Shown piece by piece: positions 16,852 to 24,137 of a DNA stretch of 64,000 nt. Position 1 is the first letter of the stretch. Every line of letters starts with the position of its first letter. Below the pieces are notes generated by a model. That model saw nothing but the letters and a program-made list of their open reading frames with translations. It was not told the DNA's origin and made no database searches. A program made the translations under genes and the position numbers. The DNA comes from Candidatus Galacturonatibacter soehngenii (GTDB lineage Bacteria > Bacillota > Clostridia > Lachnospirales > Lachnospiraceae). The stretch lies in contig NZ_WAGX01000004.1 in the NCBI RefSeq assembly GCF_008830185.1, forward strand, positions 682,001-746,000, read 5' to 3'.

Positions 16852-18333
16852 TCATATGATAATACAAACAAGTCCTCCATTACTGTCATTCACAATTTTT
16901 TGCATCGTTTCTTGTAATTTAATTTGGCTGTCGTCAGACATTTGAGCAATTTTAGAATGAATACCATCCTCAACTAACTGCTCTACTGATTTACCAAAAA
17001 TATTTGCCTTCCAGATTCCTTCGCCACTGTTACTTGAGCTCTTAAGAAACTTAATCAAATCATCGGCTTGCTCTTCGCTTCCAACAATCGGTGCGATTTC
17101 TGTCTCTATGTTTGCACGAATCATATGTATGGAAGGACTTTCTGCTTTGATCTTTACTCCATATTTATTTCCATGCTTAATCAATACTGGCTCTTCCAAT
17201 ATAATTTCTCTTTGCTCTGGTGTTACCACACCATATCCTTTTTGACGAACGGATTCAATTGCGCCTAATACTTTTACGTATTCCTTCTTCATTTTAGCCA
17301 GCTCTTTTAGCATGGCAATCATTTGATATTCGCCCTCTATTTGAGTACCTGTCATTTCACTAATGATTTCATAGTAAAATTTATCAAATATTTCAATCAT
17401 TACTTTAATAACGCCTGTAGCCATAGAAATTGCATCTATTTTTAACCTTTTTATGTACTCACTATCCATATGCAAACTTTCACTATTTGCGTCTTTAATC
17501 ATCTTAATGGATTGAATCATTTCTTTTATTTTTGTGACTAAGTCTGATTTTATTTTATGATCCATTGGAAGCATTTCAACCCACTTAGGGATGTAGAATT
17601 CAATCTCTGATATTGGAAATTCATAGAGAATGTTTTCCAATATTTTATTTATATCTTCTTTTCTTAGTTGCTCACAATTCACTGGAATAGCTGTTACCTT
17701 GTATTTTTCACTAATGCTTCTTGCCAAACTAAGTGCTTCTTCACTATATGGTCTCTGGCTATTTACTAATACCAAAAATGGTTTTCCTAATTTTTTTAGT
17801 TCCATTATCGTTTTTTCTTCTGGTTTCGTATAGTTTTCTCTTGGAATCTCACTAAAAGATCCATCACAGGTTATAACAATACCAATTGTGGAGTGGTCAT
17901 TAATAACCTTTTTTGTACCCAATTCTGCTGCTTGTGTAAATGGAATCTCATAATCAAACCAAGGGGTTTTTACCATGCGTTCTTCGTTATCTTCAATATG
18001 ACCAGTGGCTCCATCTACCATATAACCTACACAATCAATTAACCTTACATCCACTCCAACATCCTCTGCTAGCTGAACATGTGCCGCTTCTTTTGGAATG
18101 AACTTTGGTTCTGTTGTCATAATTGTTTTTCCAGCTGCAGATTGTGGTAATTCATCCTGTGTCCGTTGTCTGCTATGTTCATTTTCAATACTTGGAAGAA
18201 CCATCAAATCCATAAACCTTTTTATAAATGTTGATTTTCCTGTTCTAACAGGTCCTACCACTCCTATGTATATTTCTCCTCCTGTCCGCATTTGTATATC
18301 TTTGTATAGATTGAACTCTTTATTTAGTTCCAT
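16852..18333 (-). CDS. spoIVA: Stage IV sporulation protein A, spore coat morphogenetic ATPase SpoIVA
   Basis: SpoIVA is an ATPase that polymerises on the outer forespore membrane and forms the base layer of the spore coat. It is made in the mother cell. The 493 residues match the Bacillus subtilis protein (492). The Walker A motif GPVRTGKSTFIKRF lies near residues 27-40, followed by the conserved RTQDELPQSAAGKTIMTTEP. The start has AAGGGGGTATTTTGATACATG. It is a single-gene unit behind a sigma-E-like promoter and is direct evidence that the organism can form endospores. Confidence 0.98.
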   Translation of the reverse strand: MELNKEFNLYKDIQMRTGGEIYIGVVGPVRTGKSTFIKRFMDLMVLPSIENEHSRQRTQDELPQSAAGKTIMTTEPKFIPKEAAHVQLAEDVGVDVRLIDCVGYMVDGATGHIEDNEERMVKTPWFDYEIPFTQAAELGTKKVINDHSTIGIVITCDGSFSEIPRENYTKPEEKTIMELKKLGKPFLVLVNSQRPYSEEALSLARSISEKYKVTAIPVNCEQLRKEDINKILENILYEFPISEIEFYIPKWVEMLPMDHKIKSDLVTKIKEMIQSIKMIKDANSESLHMDSEYIKRLKIDAISMATGVIKVMIEIFDKFYYEIISEMTGTQIEGEYQMIAMLKELAKMKKEYVKVLGAIESVRQKGYGVVTPEQREIILEEPVLIKHGNKYGVKIKAESPSIHMIRANIETEIAPIVGSEEQADDLIKFLKSSSNSGEGIWKANIFGKSVEQLVEDGIHSKIAQMSDDSQIKLQETMQKIVNDSNGGLVCIII

Positions 18334-18379
18334 GTATCAAAATACCCCCTTGCAATAATCTAACGTAATGTGCTGATAT

Positions 18380-18409
18380 AGTATATGCATTGCCGTTAGG
18401 GGATTATGC
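18380..18409 (-). promoter_or_regulatory. Candidate sigma-E promoter of spoIVA
   Basis: A -35-like GCATAATC and a -10-like CATATACT are separated by 14 bases about 45 bases upstream of the spoIVA start. The -10 box differs from the sigma-E consensus CATACAHT at one position, and the -35 box fits GHATANT. Known spoIVA genes are sigma-E dependent in Bacillus, which makes the match more believable. Confidence 0.55.
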
Positions 18410-18432
18410 TTAGGGGCAGTATATTTTTTCTA

Positions 18433-19548
18433 TTATTCTGCAGCTTTGAAATTATAAATTGGTTTTATAATCTTAATTATTTTTGCAGTATCTTTTATGT
18501 TTTCAACTATGTCTTTTATATCTTTGTAGGCCATAGGGCATTCATCTAAGGTTTCTGCATTTACAGATGTAGTATAAATATCTTTCATTTGCTTTTTAAA
18601 TTCAGATACGGTAAACGAATTCCTAGCTTCTTTACGAGACATTAAGCGACCCGCGCCATGCGGGGCAGATTGGTTCCAATCAATATTTCCTTTGCCAATA
18701 CATATTAAAGAACCATCTCGCATGTTAATCGGAATTAAAAGTTTTTCACCTTCCCTGGCTGATACCGCACCTTTTCGTAAGATGTTTTGTTTCGTGTCAA
18801 TATAATTATGAATGGTAGTAAACTCTTCTTCTACTTTAAGCTTTAAGCCTTTAATTATTTCATCCATCATTGCCCTTCGATTTAGGGTTGCAAATTCTTG
18901 TACTATTTTCATATCATGGACATAGTCCTCCATGAGCTTACCTTTTGCATAGGCTAACGCTTTTGGTATCCTTTGTCTCTCACTATCATCCAATTGTCTA
19001 TATGCTTCCTCCTGATAAAAACCAGCGACTTCAAGTCCCAGGTGTCGACTACCAGAATGTACTACAACATAATGCTTATTTTCAGCATCTTTGGCTACTT
19101 CTATGAAATGATTTCCTCCTCCTAACGTTCCAATGCTTTTAGCCGCCCGTAACACATTAATTTTTCCCTCCTTTAAGCATCGAAGTTTGGTAAGGTCAAT
19201 CTCTTCACTATATCTATGCTCTTCTTCTCGAATTCGAAACCCTGCGGGAATTTTTTCATGTATCACCTTATCTACTTTTTCTAGTTCTAAATGTTTATTT
19301 TTAATTTGAATTGTATGCATTCCGCATCCTATATCAACGCCAACTAAATTTGGAACAATTTTATCTTTCAACGTCATTGTAGTTCCTATGGTGCAACCAG
19401 CTCCAGCATGAACATCTGGCATAATTCTTATCTGCAAATCTTTTGTAAATTCTTGGTCGCATAAAAGTTTTATTTGTTCCTTAGCCGCATCTTCTATCGT
19501 TGAAGCAAATACCTTTGCAACATTCATTTTTCCTTCTATTACTAACAT
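18433..19548 (-). CDS. rtcB: RNA-splicing ligase RtcB
   Basis: RtcB joins 2',3'-cyclic phosphate (or 3'-phosphate) and 5'-OH RNA ends using GTP and Mn. Metal and guanylylation residues are visible in GVDIGCGMHTIQI, GTLGGGNHFIEV, VVHSGSRHLG and SAPHGAGRLMSR. At 371 residues it is the shorter bacterial form. It starts directly after the stop of a small zinc-binding protein (TAAATG), with GAGG inside that gene, so the two are translationally coupled. No rtcA or rtcR regulator is nearby, so control probably differs from Escherichia coli. Confidence 0.94.
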   Translation of the reverse strand: MLVIEGKMNVAKVFASTIEDAAKEQIKLLCDQEFTKDLQIRIMPDVHAGAGCTIGTTMTLKDKIVPNLVGVDIGCGMHTIQIKNKHLELEKVDKVIHEKIPAGFRIREEEHRYSEEIDLTKLRCLKEGKINVLRAAKSIGTLGGGNHFIEVAKDAENKHYVVVHSGSRHLGLEVAGFYQEEAYRQLDDSERQRIPKALAYAKGKLMEDYVHDMKIVQEFATLNRRAMMDEIIKGLKLKVEEEFTTIHNYIDTKQNILRKGAVSAREGEKLLIPINMRDGSLICIGKGNIDWNQSAPHGAGRLMSRKEARNSFTVSEFKKQMKDIYTTSVNAETLDECPMAYKDIKDIVENIKDTAKIIKIIKPIYNFKAAE

Positions 19549-19734
19549 TTAATATATTTCCTCTTTTCTAATCTTTTCTAATTTTCGTTTCTTTTGATTG
19601 ATATGTTTTTCTTTCACTCTAGGAATATATTTATCACACTTTTGGCAATATCCTTTGTGACTTGCTTCTCTATGCTTTTTACATACTCCTAATGAAACAT
19701 AATAAAGGCAAACCGTTTCTCTATCTTTTGCCAT
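19549..19734 (-). CDS. Small cysteine-rich protein coupled to RtcB, function unknown
   Basis: I do not recognise a named family. From the ATG at 19734, which follows GAGGAGGGTTAAAT, the protein has 61 residues. Cysteines and histidines in VCLYYVSLGVCKKHREASH and CQKCDKY could bind a zinc ion, and the C-terminal third is Lys/Arg rich (about 20 basic residues), as in RNA-binding proteins. A longer open frame reaches 19818, but it would cross the upstream hairpin and has no ribosome site. Its stop touches the rtcB start, so a role in the same RNA repair or processing job is a fair inference. Confidence 0.8.
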   Translation of the reverse strand: MAKDRETVCLYYVSLGVCKKHREASHKGYCQKCDKYIPRVKEKHINQKKRKLEKIRKEEIY

Positions 19735-19798
19735 ATTTAACCCTCCTCTTTGCATGGTACATCCTTTGTAACGAAGTGCTTTGACCTTTCCGATACAA

Positions 19799-19849
19799 TA
19801 AAAAGAGCTGACAGACATACGAATTATTCGTAAGCTTCTATCAGCTCTT
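19799..19849 (-). promoter_or_regulatory. Two-tier hairpin with T-run upstream of the rtcB pair (terminator or attenuator)
   Basis: A 13-bp stem (19803-19815 with 19837-19849, one G-U in the minus RNA) encloses a second 6-bp stem around 19818-19832. It is followed on the minus strand by CTTTTTATT. This is a convincing intrinsic terminator. I see no good promoter between it and the rtcB-associated start about 65 bases downstream, so it may be a leader attenuator rather than a simple end signal for the 42-residue gene. Confidence 0.65.
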
Positions 19850-19920
19850 CTCTATATGTTTTATATATGCTGACAGTTGATAATCTTAACTGCAACCATA
19901 TATATAATTGTACCTATCTT

Positions 19921-20049
19921 TTATTCTACTAAAAAATAAGGATAGAAATTATTATCCTGAATAAAATAACAGCTACATTTATGATTGTGTAAAGATCTAC
20001 CATTCTTATATTCTTTTTTGTTAAGACTTTGTTTATTCAATGATTTCAT
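19921..20049 (-). CDS. Small 42-residue protein, function unknown
   Basis: An ATG at 20049 opens a 42-residue frame ending at 19921. The ribosome site is excellent (AAAGGAGG, nine bases before the ATG), which is the main support. The protein is rich in Lys, Asn and aromatic residues, with a CSC pair in HNHKCSCYFIQ and the C-terminus FYPYFLVE. No signal peptide or membrane span is visible. It lies between the carbonic anhydrase gene and the rtcB leader hairpin. It could be a free small protein or a leader peptide for the hairpin 70 bases downstream. Confidence 0.55.
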   Translation of the reverse strand: MKSLNKQSLNKKEYKNGRSLHNHKCSCYFIQDNNFYPYFLVE

Positions 20050-20134
20050 TATAATTTCCTCCTTTCAAAATTTTCCAAATTTGTTACCTTCTAACAGTAA
20101 CACACTCTTACCTTTACTTCAAGTATTAATTTTC

Positions 20135-20677
20135 TTAGACTTCTTCTAACATACCTGTTTCAATATCTATTACAAATCCCCTAATTGTAACATCTTTAGG
20201 AATGAGTGGATGCTTTTTTAACAAGTTTATGGACTCTTCAACTGATTGGTAGACAGACTCAAATCCTCCAAGCCATCGCTTAAAATCAATTCCTCCAAAC
20301 TGAATCATATCAATATTTTCTTGAGATATATTTCTTTTTTTCATCTTGGATAACAAGCAATCAACATCAATGTAGCCAACTCCACAATCTGTATGGCCTA
20401 TCACCATAATCTCTTCTACACCCAATTCAAGGATTGCAATCAATAAACTTCGAACCACACTTCCATATGGATGAGATATGACTCCACCTGCATTTTTAAT
20501 AATCTTACAATCTCCGTTTTTCATTCCAAGTGCAGCTGGAAGAAGTTGTGTCAGTCTCGTATCCATACACGATACAATGGCTAGTTTTTTATTGGGATAT
20601 TTACTTCCTGTTTTAAATTCTGTATATTTTTTTTGATTTACAAACTCTTTATTATATTTTAAAATATCATTAATCAC
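20135..20677 (-). CDS. Beta-class carbonic anhydrase
   Basis: This zinc enzyme interconverts CO2 and bicarbonate. The ligands of the beta class are all present: Cys37 with the Asp39/Arg41 dyad (SCMDTR), and His95 and Cys98 (GHTDCG). The 180-residue protein is a short beta-CA. The start is a GTG seven bases after GGAGG. It has its own promoter (20715-20743). It may supply bicarbonate for carboxylations such as acetyl-CoA carboxylase. Confidence 0.93.
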   Translation of the reverse strand: MINDILKYNKEFVNQKKYTEFKTGSKYPNKKLAIVSCMDTRLTQLLPAALGMKNGDCKIIKNAGGVISHPYGSVVRSLLIAILELGVEEIMVIGHTDCGVGYIDVDCLLSKMKKRNISQENIDMIQFGGIDFKRWLGGFESVYQSVEESINLLKKHPLIPKDVTIRGFVIDIETGMLEEV

Positions 20678-20714
20678 GTTTTTCCTCCGTTATAATTCCT
20701 TGAGTTTCAATATG

Positions 20715-20743
20715 ATTATAACGAAAAATAAATGCGATAGCAA
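20715..20743 (-). promoter_or_regulatory. Sigma-A promoter of the carbonic anhydrase gene
   Basis: TTGCTA and TATAAT are separated by exactly 17 bases, and the -10 box lies 38 bases before the GTG start. Confidence 0.7.
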
Positions 20744-20809
20744 GATTGTAAGAAAAATTATGTACTATGTTAAGCCTTATTGCATATAATATAGGGTAGT
20801 GTTTTTTCA

Positions 20810-20838
20810 TTGTAAAATTATGTGCCTCATGGTATAAT
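20810..20838 (+). promoter_or_regulatory. Promoter of the plus-strand antisense RNA (candidate antitoxin)
   Basis: TTGTAA and TATAAT are separated by 17 bases on the plus strand. No protein-coding frame with a ribosome site follows; instead an intrinsic terminator comes about 130 bases later. The sequence from the -10 box onward resembles the promoter and 5' end of the convergent small-protein gene. Confidence 0.65.
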
Positions 20839-20844
20839 TTAAAT

Positions 20845-20976
20845 AGGTAAAAGGTTGCGGTAGTCATTACACCTAGCGCCTGTTACTTTTTAAGCGATAG
20901 AAGGTTTCATTGGCTTCTATCCATTTCATTAGCGACCGTTGACTTTGCGAGAGAGACGGTCGTTAATCTTTTTTTC
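20845..20976 (+). ncRNA. Candidate antisense RNA opposing the 3' end of a small hydrophobic-protein gene
   Basis: The predicted transcript runs from about 20845 to a terminator: a 9-10 bp stem (20931-20940 with 20955-20964) followed by seven T (20969-20975). It is about 130 bases and also contains the hairpin GATAGAAG/CTTCTATC (20896-20919). Its 3' end is complementary to the last 15 or so codons of the convergent 43-residue gene and to that gene's 3' untranslated region. This is the layout of type I antitoxins such as RatA or SR4. The boundaries are inferred, not measured. Confidence 0.55.
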
Positions 20977-21060
20977 AATTTGTTTATCCACTTTATCCCA
21001 TAGAAAACAAATTAGTTTTGATATCAGTGCACCTATAATTAATTCATATATTTTATTCAT
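20929..21060 (-). CDS. Candidate type I toxin: 43-residue small hydrophobic/basic protein
   Basis: The frame begins ATG at 21060, eight bases after GGGGG. The protein has a hydrophobic N-terminal half (ELIIGALISKLICFLW, one likely membrane helix broken by a single Lys) and a strongly charged tail (KVDKQIEKKIND...RKVNGR). That layout is typical of small membrane toxins of type I systems. It has its own promoter, a structured leader of about 94 bases, and a convergent antisense RNA across its 3' end. I do not recognise a named family, so toxicity is inferred from architecture only. Confidence 0.6.
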   Translation of the reverse strand: MNKIYELIIGALISKLICFLWDKVDKQIEKKINDRLSRKVNGR

Positions 21061-21079
21061 GTATCATGCCCCCTTTTCC

Positions 21080-21123
21080 ATATAAAACAACAACGTTTTC
21101 TATATGTATGTCAAGGCTTGACA
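21080..21123 (-). promoter_or_regulatory. Structured 5' leader of the small hydrophobic-protein mRNA
   Basis: Two inverted repeats lie in the leader: TGTCAAGGCTTGACA (21109-21123) and an AT-rich stem around 21080-21088 with 21095-21105, just upstream of the GGGGG ribosome site. Type I toxin mRNAs usually hide the ribosome site in such folds; that role is inferred here. Confidence 0.45.
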
Positions 21124-21160
21124 CGTTAGGTGCCCTTCCGCTTCCTTTTACCTTAATTTA

Positions 21161-21189
21161 ATCATACCAAATTATACAAACAAGAACAA
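21161..21189 (-). promoter_or_regulatory. Promoter of the small hydrophobic-protein gene
   Basis: TTGTTC and TATGAT are separated by 17 bases, and the -10 box is preceded by TGG (extended -10). It gives a leader of about 94 bases. Confidence 0.6.
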
Positions 21190-21295
21190 GTTTTTTTGTA
21201 TAAAACATAGTATCTTTTTCTGTTATAATCTGATTATTTATGACAACTCGATTATCTTTTATGAATATTGTACTTTTATTACCACTTTCTTTGTT

Positions 21296-22501
21296 TTATT
21301 TCACTATTTCCACAAACTTTTTCTTTCCTATCCGTATGACATCGCCGCACACAAGTACAACATCTAAATCTGTAATTTTTTCATTATTTATACTGATACC
21401 ACCTTGTTTGACTAACCGCTTAAATTCACTGTTACTTGATACCAAATTATCTCTTACCAAAAGACCTATGATATCAGACAGCAAATCTTTCTCTAAATCT
21501 ATGACAAGCTTTGGTATGTTATCAGGCGTTGATTTTTTTACAAATGCTTGTTGAAAGTATTCATAAGCTTTTTGTGTCTGCGCTTCATTATGGTATAAAC
21601 CAGTTATAATCAAGGCTAATTGAATTTTAAGGTCCATTGGATTGATTCCTTCGTCTAGTTGTTTCTTTATTTTTTCTATATACGATGGATGTTCATCTGT
21701 CACTAATTCGTAATACTTTACAATCAAGGCGTCTGGTATTTCCATTACTTTTTTAAACATTACATTTGCTGGTTCATTAATTCCAATATAATTACCCAGA
21801 CTTTTACTCATTTTTTCTTTACCATCTATTCCTTCTAATATTGGCATGAACATGGCAATTTGAGGAGATTTTCCTTTTATCTTTTGCAATGTGCGTCCCA
21901 TCAATATATTAAAGGTTTGGTCTGTACCCCCAAGTTCTATGTCTGCTTTTACAGCAATTGAGTCATATGCTTGCATCAGTGGGTAGAAAAATTCATGTAG
22001 ACCAATTGGAATATTTTGCTTATACCTTGTATTAAAATCATCTCGTTCCATGATTCTTGCTACTGTGACTGTGGAAGCTATCTCAATGATTTCTTCGAAA
22101 TTTAATTTGGCTAACCATTCACTGTTAAATGTAACTTTCGTTCTTTCTTTGAGAAGAACTTTAAATATTTGTTCACAATATGTGATTGCATTTTCATTTA
22201 CTTGCTGTTTGGTTAATGCTGTTCTTCCTTTTGTCTTACCAGTCGGATCACCTATTCTACCGGTAAAATCTCCGATGATAATTACAGCTTGATGACCTAA
22301 GTCCTGCATTTGCCTGATTTTTCTTAATACAACTGTATGGCCCAAATGAATATCTGGTGCACTTGGGTCCAAACCTAGTTTAATGATAAGTGGTCTGTTT
22401 TGTTCTCTTGACAAACAAAGCTTCTTTCTTAATTCCTCTTCATTTACGAGAGTTTCTACTCCTTTTGTAATGATTTTTAATTGTTCTTCTACTGATTTCA
22501 T
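21296..22501 (-). CDS. tyrS: Tyrosyl-tRNA synthetase TyrS
   Basis: This class I enzyme charges tRNA-Tyr. Numbered from the ATG at 22501, HLGH lies at residues 52-55 and KMSKS at 230-234. ELGGTDQTFNILMGR is the tyrosine/tRNA-binding stretch, and a C-terminal S4-like RNA-binding domain covers about the last 65 residues. The second in-frame ATG is used because AAGGAG lies eight bases before it but only two bases before the first. The 401-residue size is normal. A tyrosine T-box and a consensus promoter control it. Confidence 0.97.
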   Translation of the reverse strand: MKSVEEQLKIITKGVETLVNEEELRKKLCLSREQNRPLIIKLGLDPSAPDIHLGHTVVLRKIRQMQDLGHQAVIIIGDFTGRIGDPTGKTKGRTALTKQQVNENAITYCEQIFKVLLKERTKVTFNSEWLAKLNFEEIIEIASTVTVARIMERDDFNTRYKQNIPIGLHEFFYPLMQAYDSIAVKADIELGGTDQTFNILMGRTLQKIKGKSPQIAMFMPILEGIDGKEKMSKSLGNYIGINEPANVMFKKVMEIPDALIVKYYELVTDEHPSYIEKIKKQLDEGINPMDLKIQLALIITGLYHNEAQTQKAYEYFQQAFVKKSTPDNIPKLVIDLEKDLLSDIIGLLVRDNLVSSNSEFKRLVKQGGISINNEKITDLDVVLVCGDVIRIGKKKFVEIVK

Positions 22502-22576
22502 TTTCATCTCTCCTTATTTTTCATAAGCGTTAAGATTTAGAAAAAGCAGGAATTTTTTATTTATAGATTCTATAAA

Positions 22577-22860
22577 TAAAAAAACTCCCGTCCTTATCCA
22601 AAGGACGAGAGTCTAATCTCGTGTTACCACCTTAAGTTCATAAACAGCTCACACTGCTTACCTTTTCAAGTACTCCATTATTAACTATGGGTTATACTCT
22701 AGCACTATAACGTGTGCGGGAATCCGTCAACAGCCTACTAAACTTACGTCTTTCGGTGTGAAGCTCAAAGATGTATTCATAGTAATCTGCTATGCACCTC
22801 TCATCAACCGGTAACTTTCTGTATGGCATCTTTACTACTACTTCTTCTTATCACAGCTTT
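22577..22860 (-). promoter_or_regulatory. Tyrosine T-box riboswitch upstream of tyrS
   Basis: On the minus strand the order is stem I with a specifier loop, a long linker, the T-box bulge sequence AAGGTGGTAACACG (around 22621-22636) and a terminator with a T-run (22577-22614). The specifier loop reads GAATACA (GAATAC at 22773-22778), so the codon is UAC, tyrosine. Uncharged tRNA-Tyr would bind and stabilise the antiterminator, switching on tyrS. This matches the tRNA charged by the downstream gene. Confidence 0.95.
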
Positions 22861-22872
22861 TCTTATCTTGTT

Positions 22873-22891
22873 GTTAGTATTTCATACTAAC
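22873..22891 (-). other. Perfect hairpin at the 5' end of the tyrS leader
   Basis: GTTAGTAT and ATACTAAC form an 8-bp stem with a three-base loop, about 10 bases after the predicted transcription start and before the T-box stem I. It is probably a 5' stabilising hairpin. Confidence 0.5.
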
Positions 22892-22906
22892 CTCGCTTAA
22901 TAAAGG

Positions 22907-22935
22907 ATTATATTCGTTTTCTTTTTATTTGTCAA
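22907..22935 (-). promoter_or_regulatory. Consensus sigma-A promoter of tyrS
   Basis: A perfect TTGACA and a perfect TATAAT are separated by 17 bases. Such a strong promoter fits control by the T-box terminator rather than at initiation. Confidence 0.9.
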
Positions 22936-22970
22936 GTTAGCTTTTTATTTCTTTTATTTCTATCTTAAAA

Positions 22971-23732
22971 TTACACATGCCAAGATGTTATGTCCTTTAT
23001 TACTTCACCTGCACAAATTAATCCTACAACAGATGGAACAAAAGCATTACTTCCTGGGATTGCTCTTCTGTCCGTACACTTTCTCTCTGCACCTGGTGGA
23101 CAAATGCAATTGCTTTTACAGCTTAATGCCATATCATCTAAAGGTTTTAATGGTTCTTCTTTCGAATATACCACCTTAAGCTTCTTTACATTTCTCTTTT
23201 TAAGTTCACGACGCATTACCTTGGCCAATGGACACACGGATGTCTTAAAGATGTCTGTCACTTCAAATCTGGTCGGGTCCATCTTATTACCTGCTCCCAT
23301 GGCACTGATAATTGGTACGTTATATTTTTTTGCTTGCATTACTAATTCTAGTTTTGCTGTCACGGTATCTACCGCATCTACAATATAGTCATATTGATCA
23401 AATGCAAATTGTTCAACATTTTCAGGCAAAAAAAAGCATTGATGTTTGTGAACTACTGCTTTTGGATTTATTTCAAGGATTCTTTCTTCCATCACATCAA
23501 CTTTATATTTTCCAACCGTTTTTCTGGTTGCGATTAATTGCCTGTTAATATTGGTCAAACAAACCTTATCATCATCTATTATATCTATAGTTCCTACTCC
23601 ACTTCTTGCCAAGGCCTCTACTGTATAACCACCAACGCCACCGATACCAAATACGGCTACTCTGGCATTTTGAAGCTTCTCCATTGCTTCTTTTCCAAAT
23701 AAAAGTTCTGTTCTTGAAAATTGATTCAACAT
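22971..23732 (-). CDS. tcdA: tRNA threonylcarbamoyladenosine dehydratase TcdA
   Basis: This E1-like (ThiF/HesA) enzyme uses ATP to cyclise t6A37 in tRNA to ct6A. The Rossmann nucleotide site is VAVFGIGGVGGYTVEALARS, and INRQLIATRKTVGKYKVDVM carries the adenylation arginine region. The 253 residues match TcdA (CsdL/YgdL), shorter than ThiF partners that have a C-terminal domain. There is no adjacent ubiquitin-like protein gene, which also favours TcdA. The start has AAAGGAAAATAATATG. Confidence 0.88.
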   Translation of the reverse strand: MLNQFSRTELLFGKEAMEKLQNARVAVFGIGGVGGYTVEALARSGVGTIDIIDDDKVCLTNINRQLIATRKTVGKYKVDVMEERILEINPKAVVHKHQCFFLPENVEQFAFDQYDYIVDAVDTVTAKLELVMQAKKYNVPIISAMGAGNKMDPTRFEVTDIFKTSVCPLAKVMRRELKKRNVKKLKVVYSKEEPLKPLDDMALSCKSNCICPPGAERKCTDRRAIPGSNAFVPSVVGLICAGEVIKDITSWHV

Positions 23733-23774
23733 ATTATTTTCCTTTTCTAACTAAATTGATATATTTCATGCATT

Positions 23775-23803
23775 AGTATAAAACATGTTATTTTACACGT
23801 CAA
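23775..23803 (-). promoter_or_regulatory. Sigma-A promoter of tcdA
   Basis: TTGACG and TATACT are separated by exactly 17 bases, about 45 bases upstream of the tcdA start. Confidence 0.75.
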
Positions 23804-23812
23804 TGTCTAAGT

Positions 23813-23977
23813 CTAACTTGGCTTCTTGTGATTTGGACATTCTTTACAAATAAGCTTCCAACTAATGATTCGTTTTATTTTTTTTTGAATTTTAGGTTTA
23901 TCTTCGTAAGCTTGTTCGCTTATACTTTTACATTCCTCCTCTGTAATTTCTTGATTTATAATAATACATCTTGCCAT
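23813..23977 (-). CDS. Small 54-residue protein with a CxxC motif, function unknown
   Basis: The frame begins MARCIIINQEITEEECKSI at 23977, after AAAGGTGATTAAA, a good ribosome site. The N-terminal half is acidic; the C-terminal half is Lys-rich and ends ICKECPNHKKPS. Four cysteines, two of them as CKEC, could bind a metal. I do not recognise the family. It is followed at once by the tcdA promoter (its stop falls 10 bases before the -35), so it may be a separate unit. Confidence 0.6.
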   Translation of the reverse strand: MARCIIINQEITEEECKSISEQAYEDKPKIQKKIKRIISWKLICKECPNHKKPS

Positions 23978-24041
23978 TTTAATCACCTTTCTTTATAAAA
24001 CATTCGATTCATGATAATTCTACTATCCATTCCAATACCTA

Positions 24042-24080
24042 CAATTATAAAGTGCCAGCTTTGCTGGCACTTTATAATTG
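24042..24080 (-). terminator. Long perfect palindrome, terminator of the NlpC/P60 gene
   Basis: Eighteen perfectly paired bases flank a three-base TTT/AAA loop. The GC core (GTGCCAGC) is enclosed by AT pairs, so the palindrome can act as an intrinsic terminator on either strand. It lies 57 bases after the NlpC/P60 stop. Confidence 0.75.
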
Positions 24081-24137
24081 GTAATCCTGCTAATTCTTAT
24101 TGTATGTAATTAAACTATTCTTATTAAAACCTGATTC

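Noticed and set aside
20050-20134. MerR-like promoter pattern (ACTTGAAG...AAGAGT) before the 42-residue gene
   Set aside because: The two halves match poorly as an inverted repeat, the -10 (TACTGT) is weak, and no MerR gene is nearby.
20670-20867. 65-residue minus-strand open frame overlapping the carbonic anhydrase start
   Set aside because: It has no ribosome site, and it spans the carbonic anhydrase promoter and the antisense RNA promoter, so it is probably chance.
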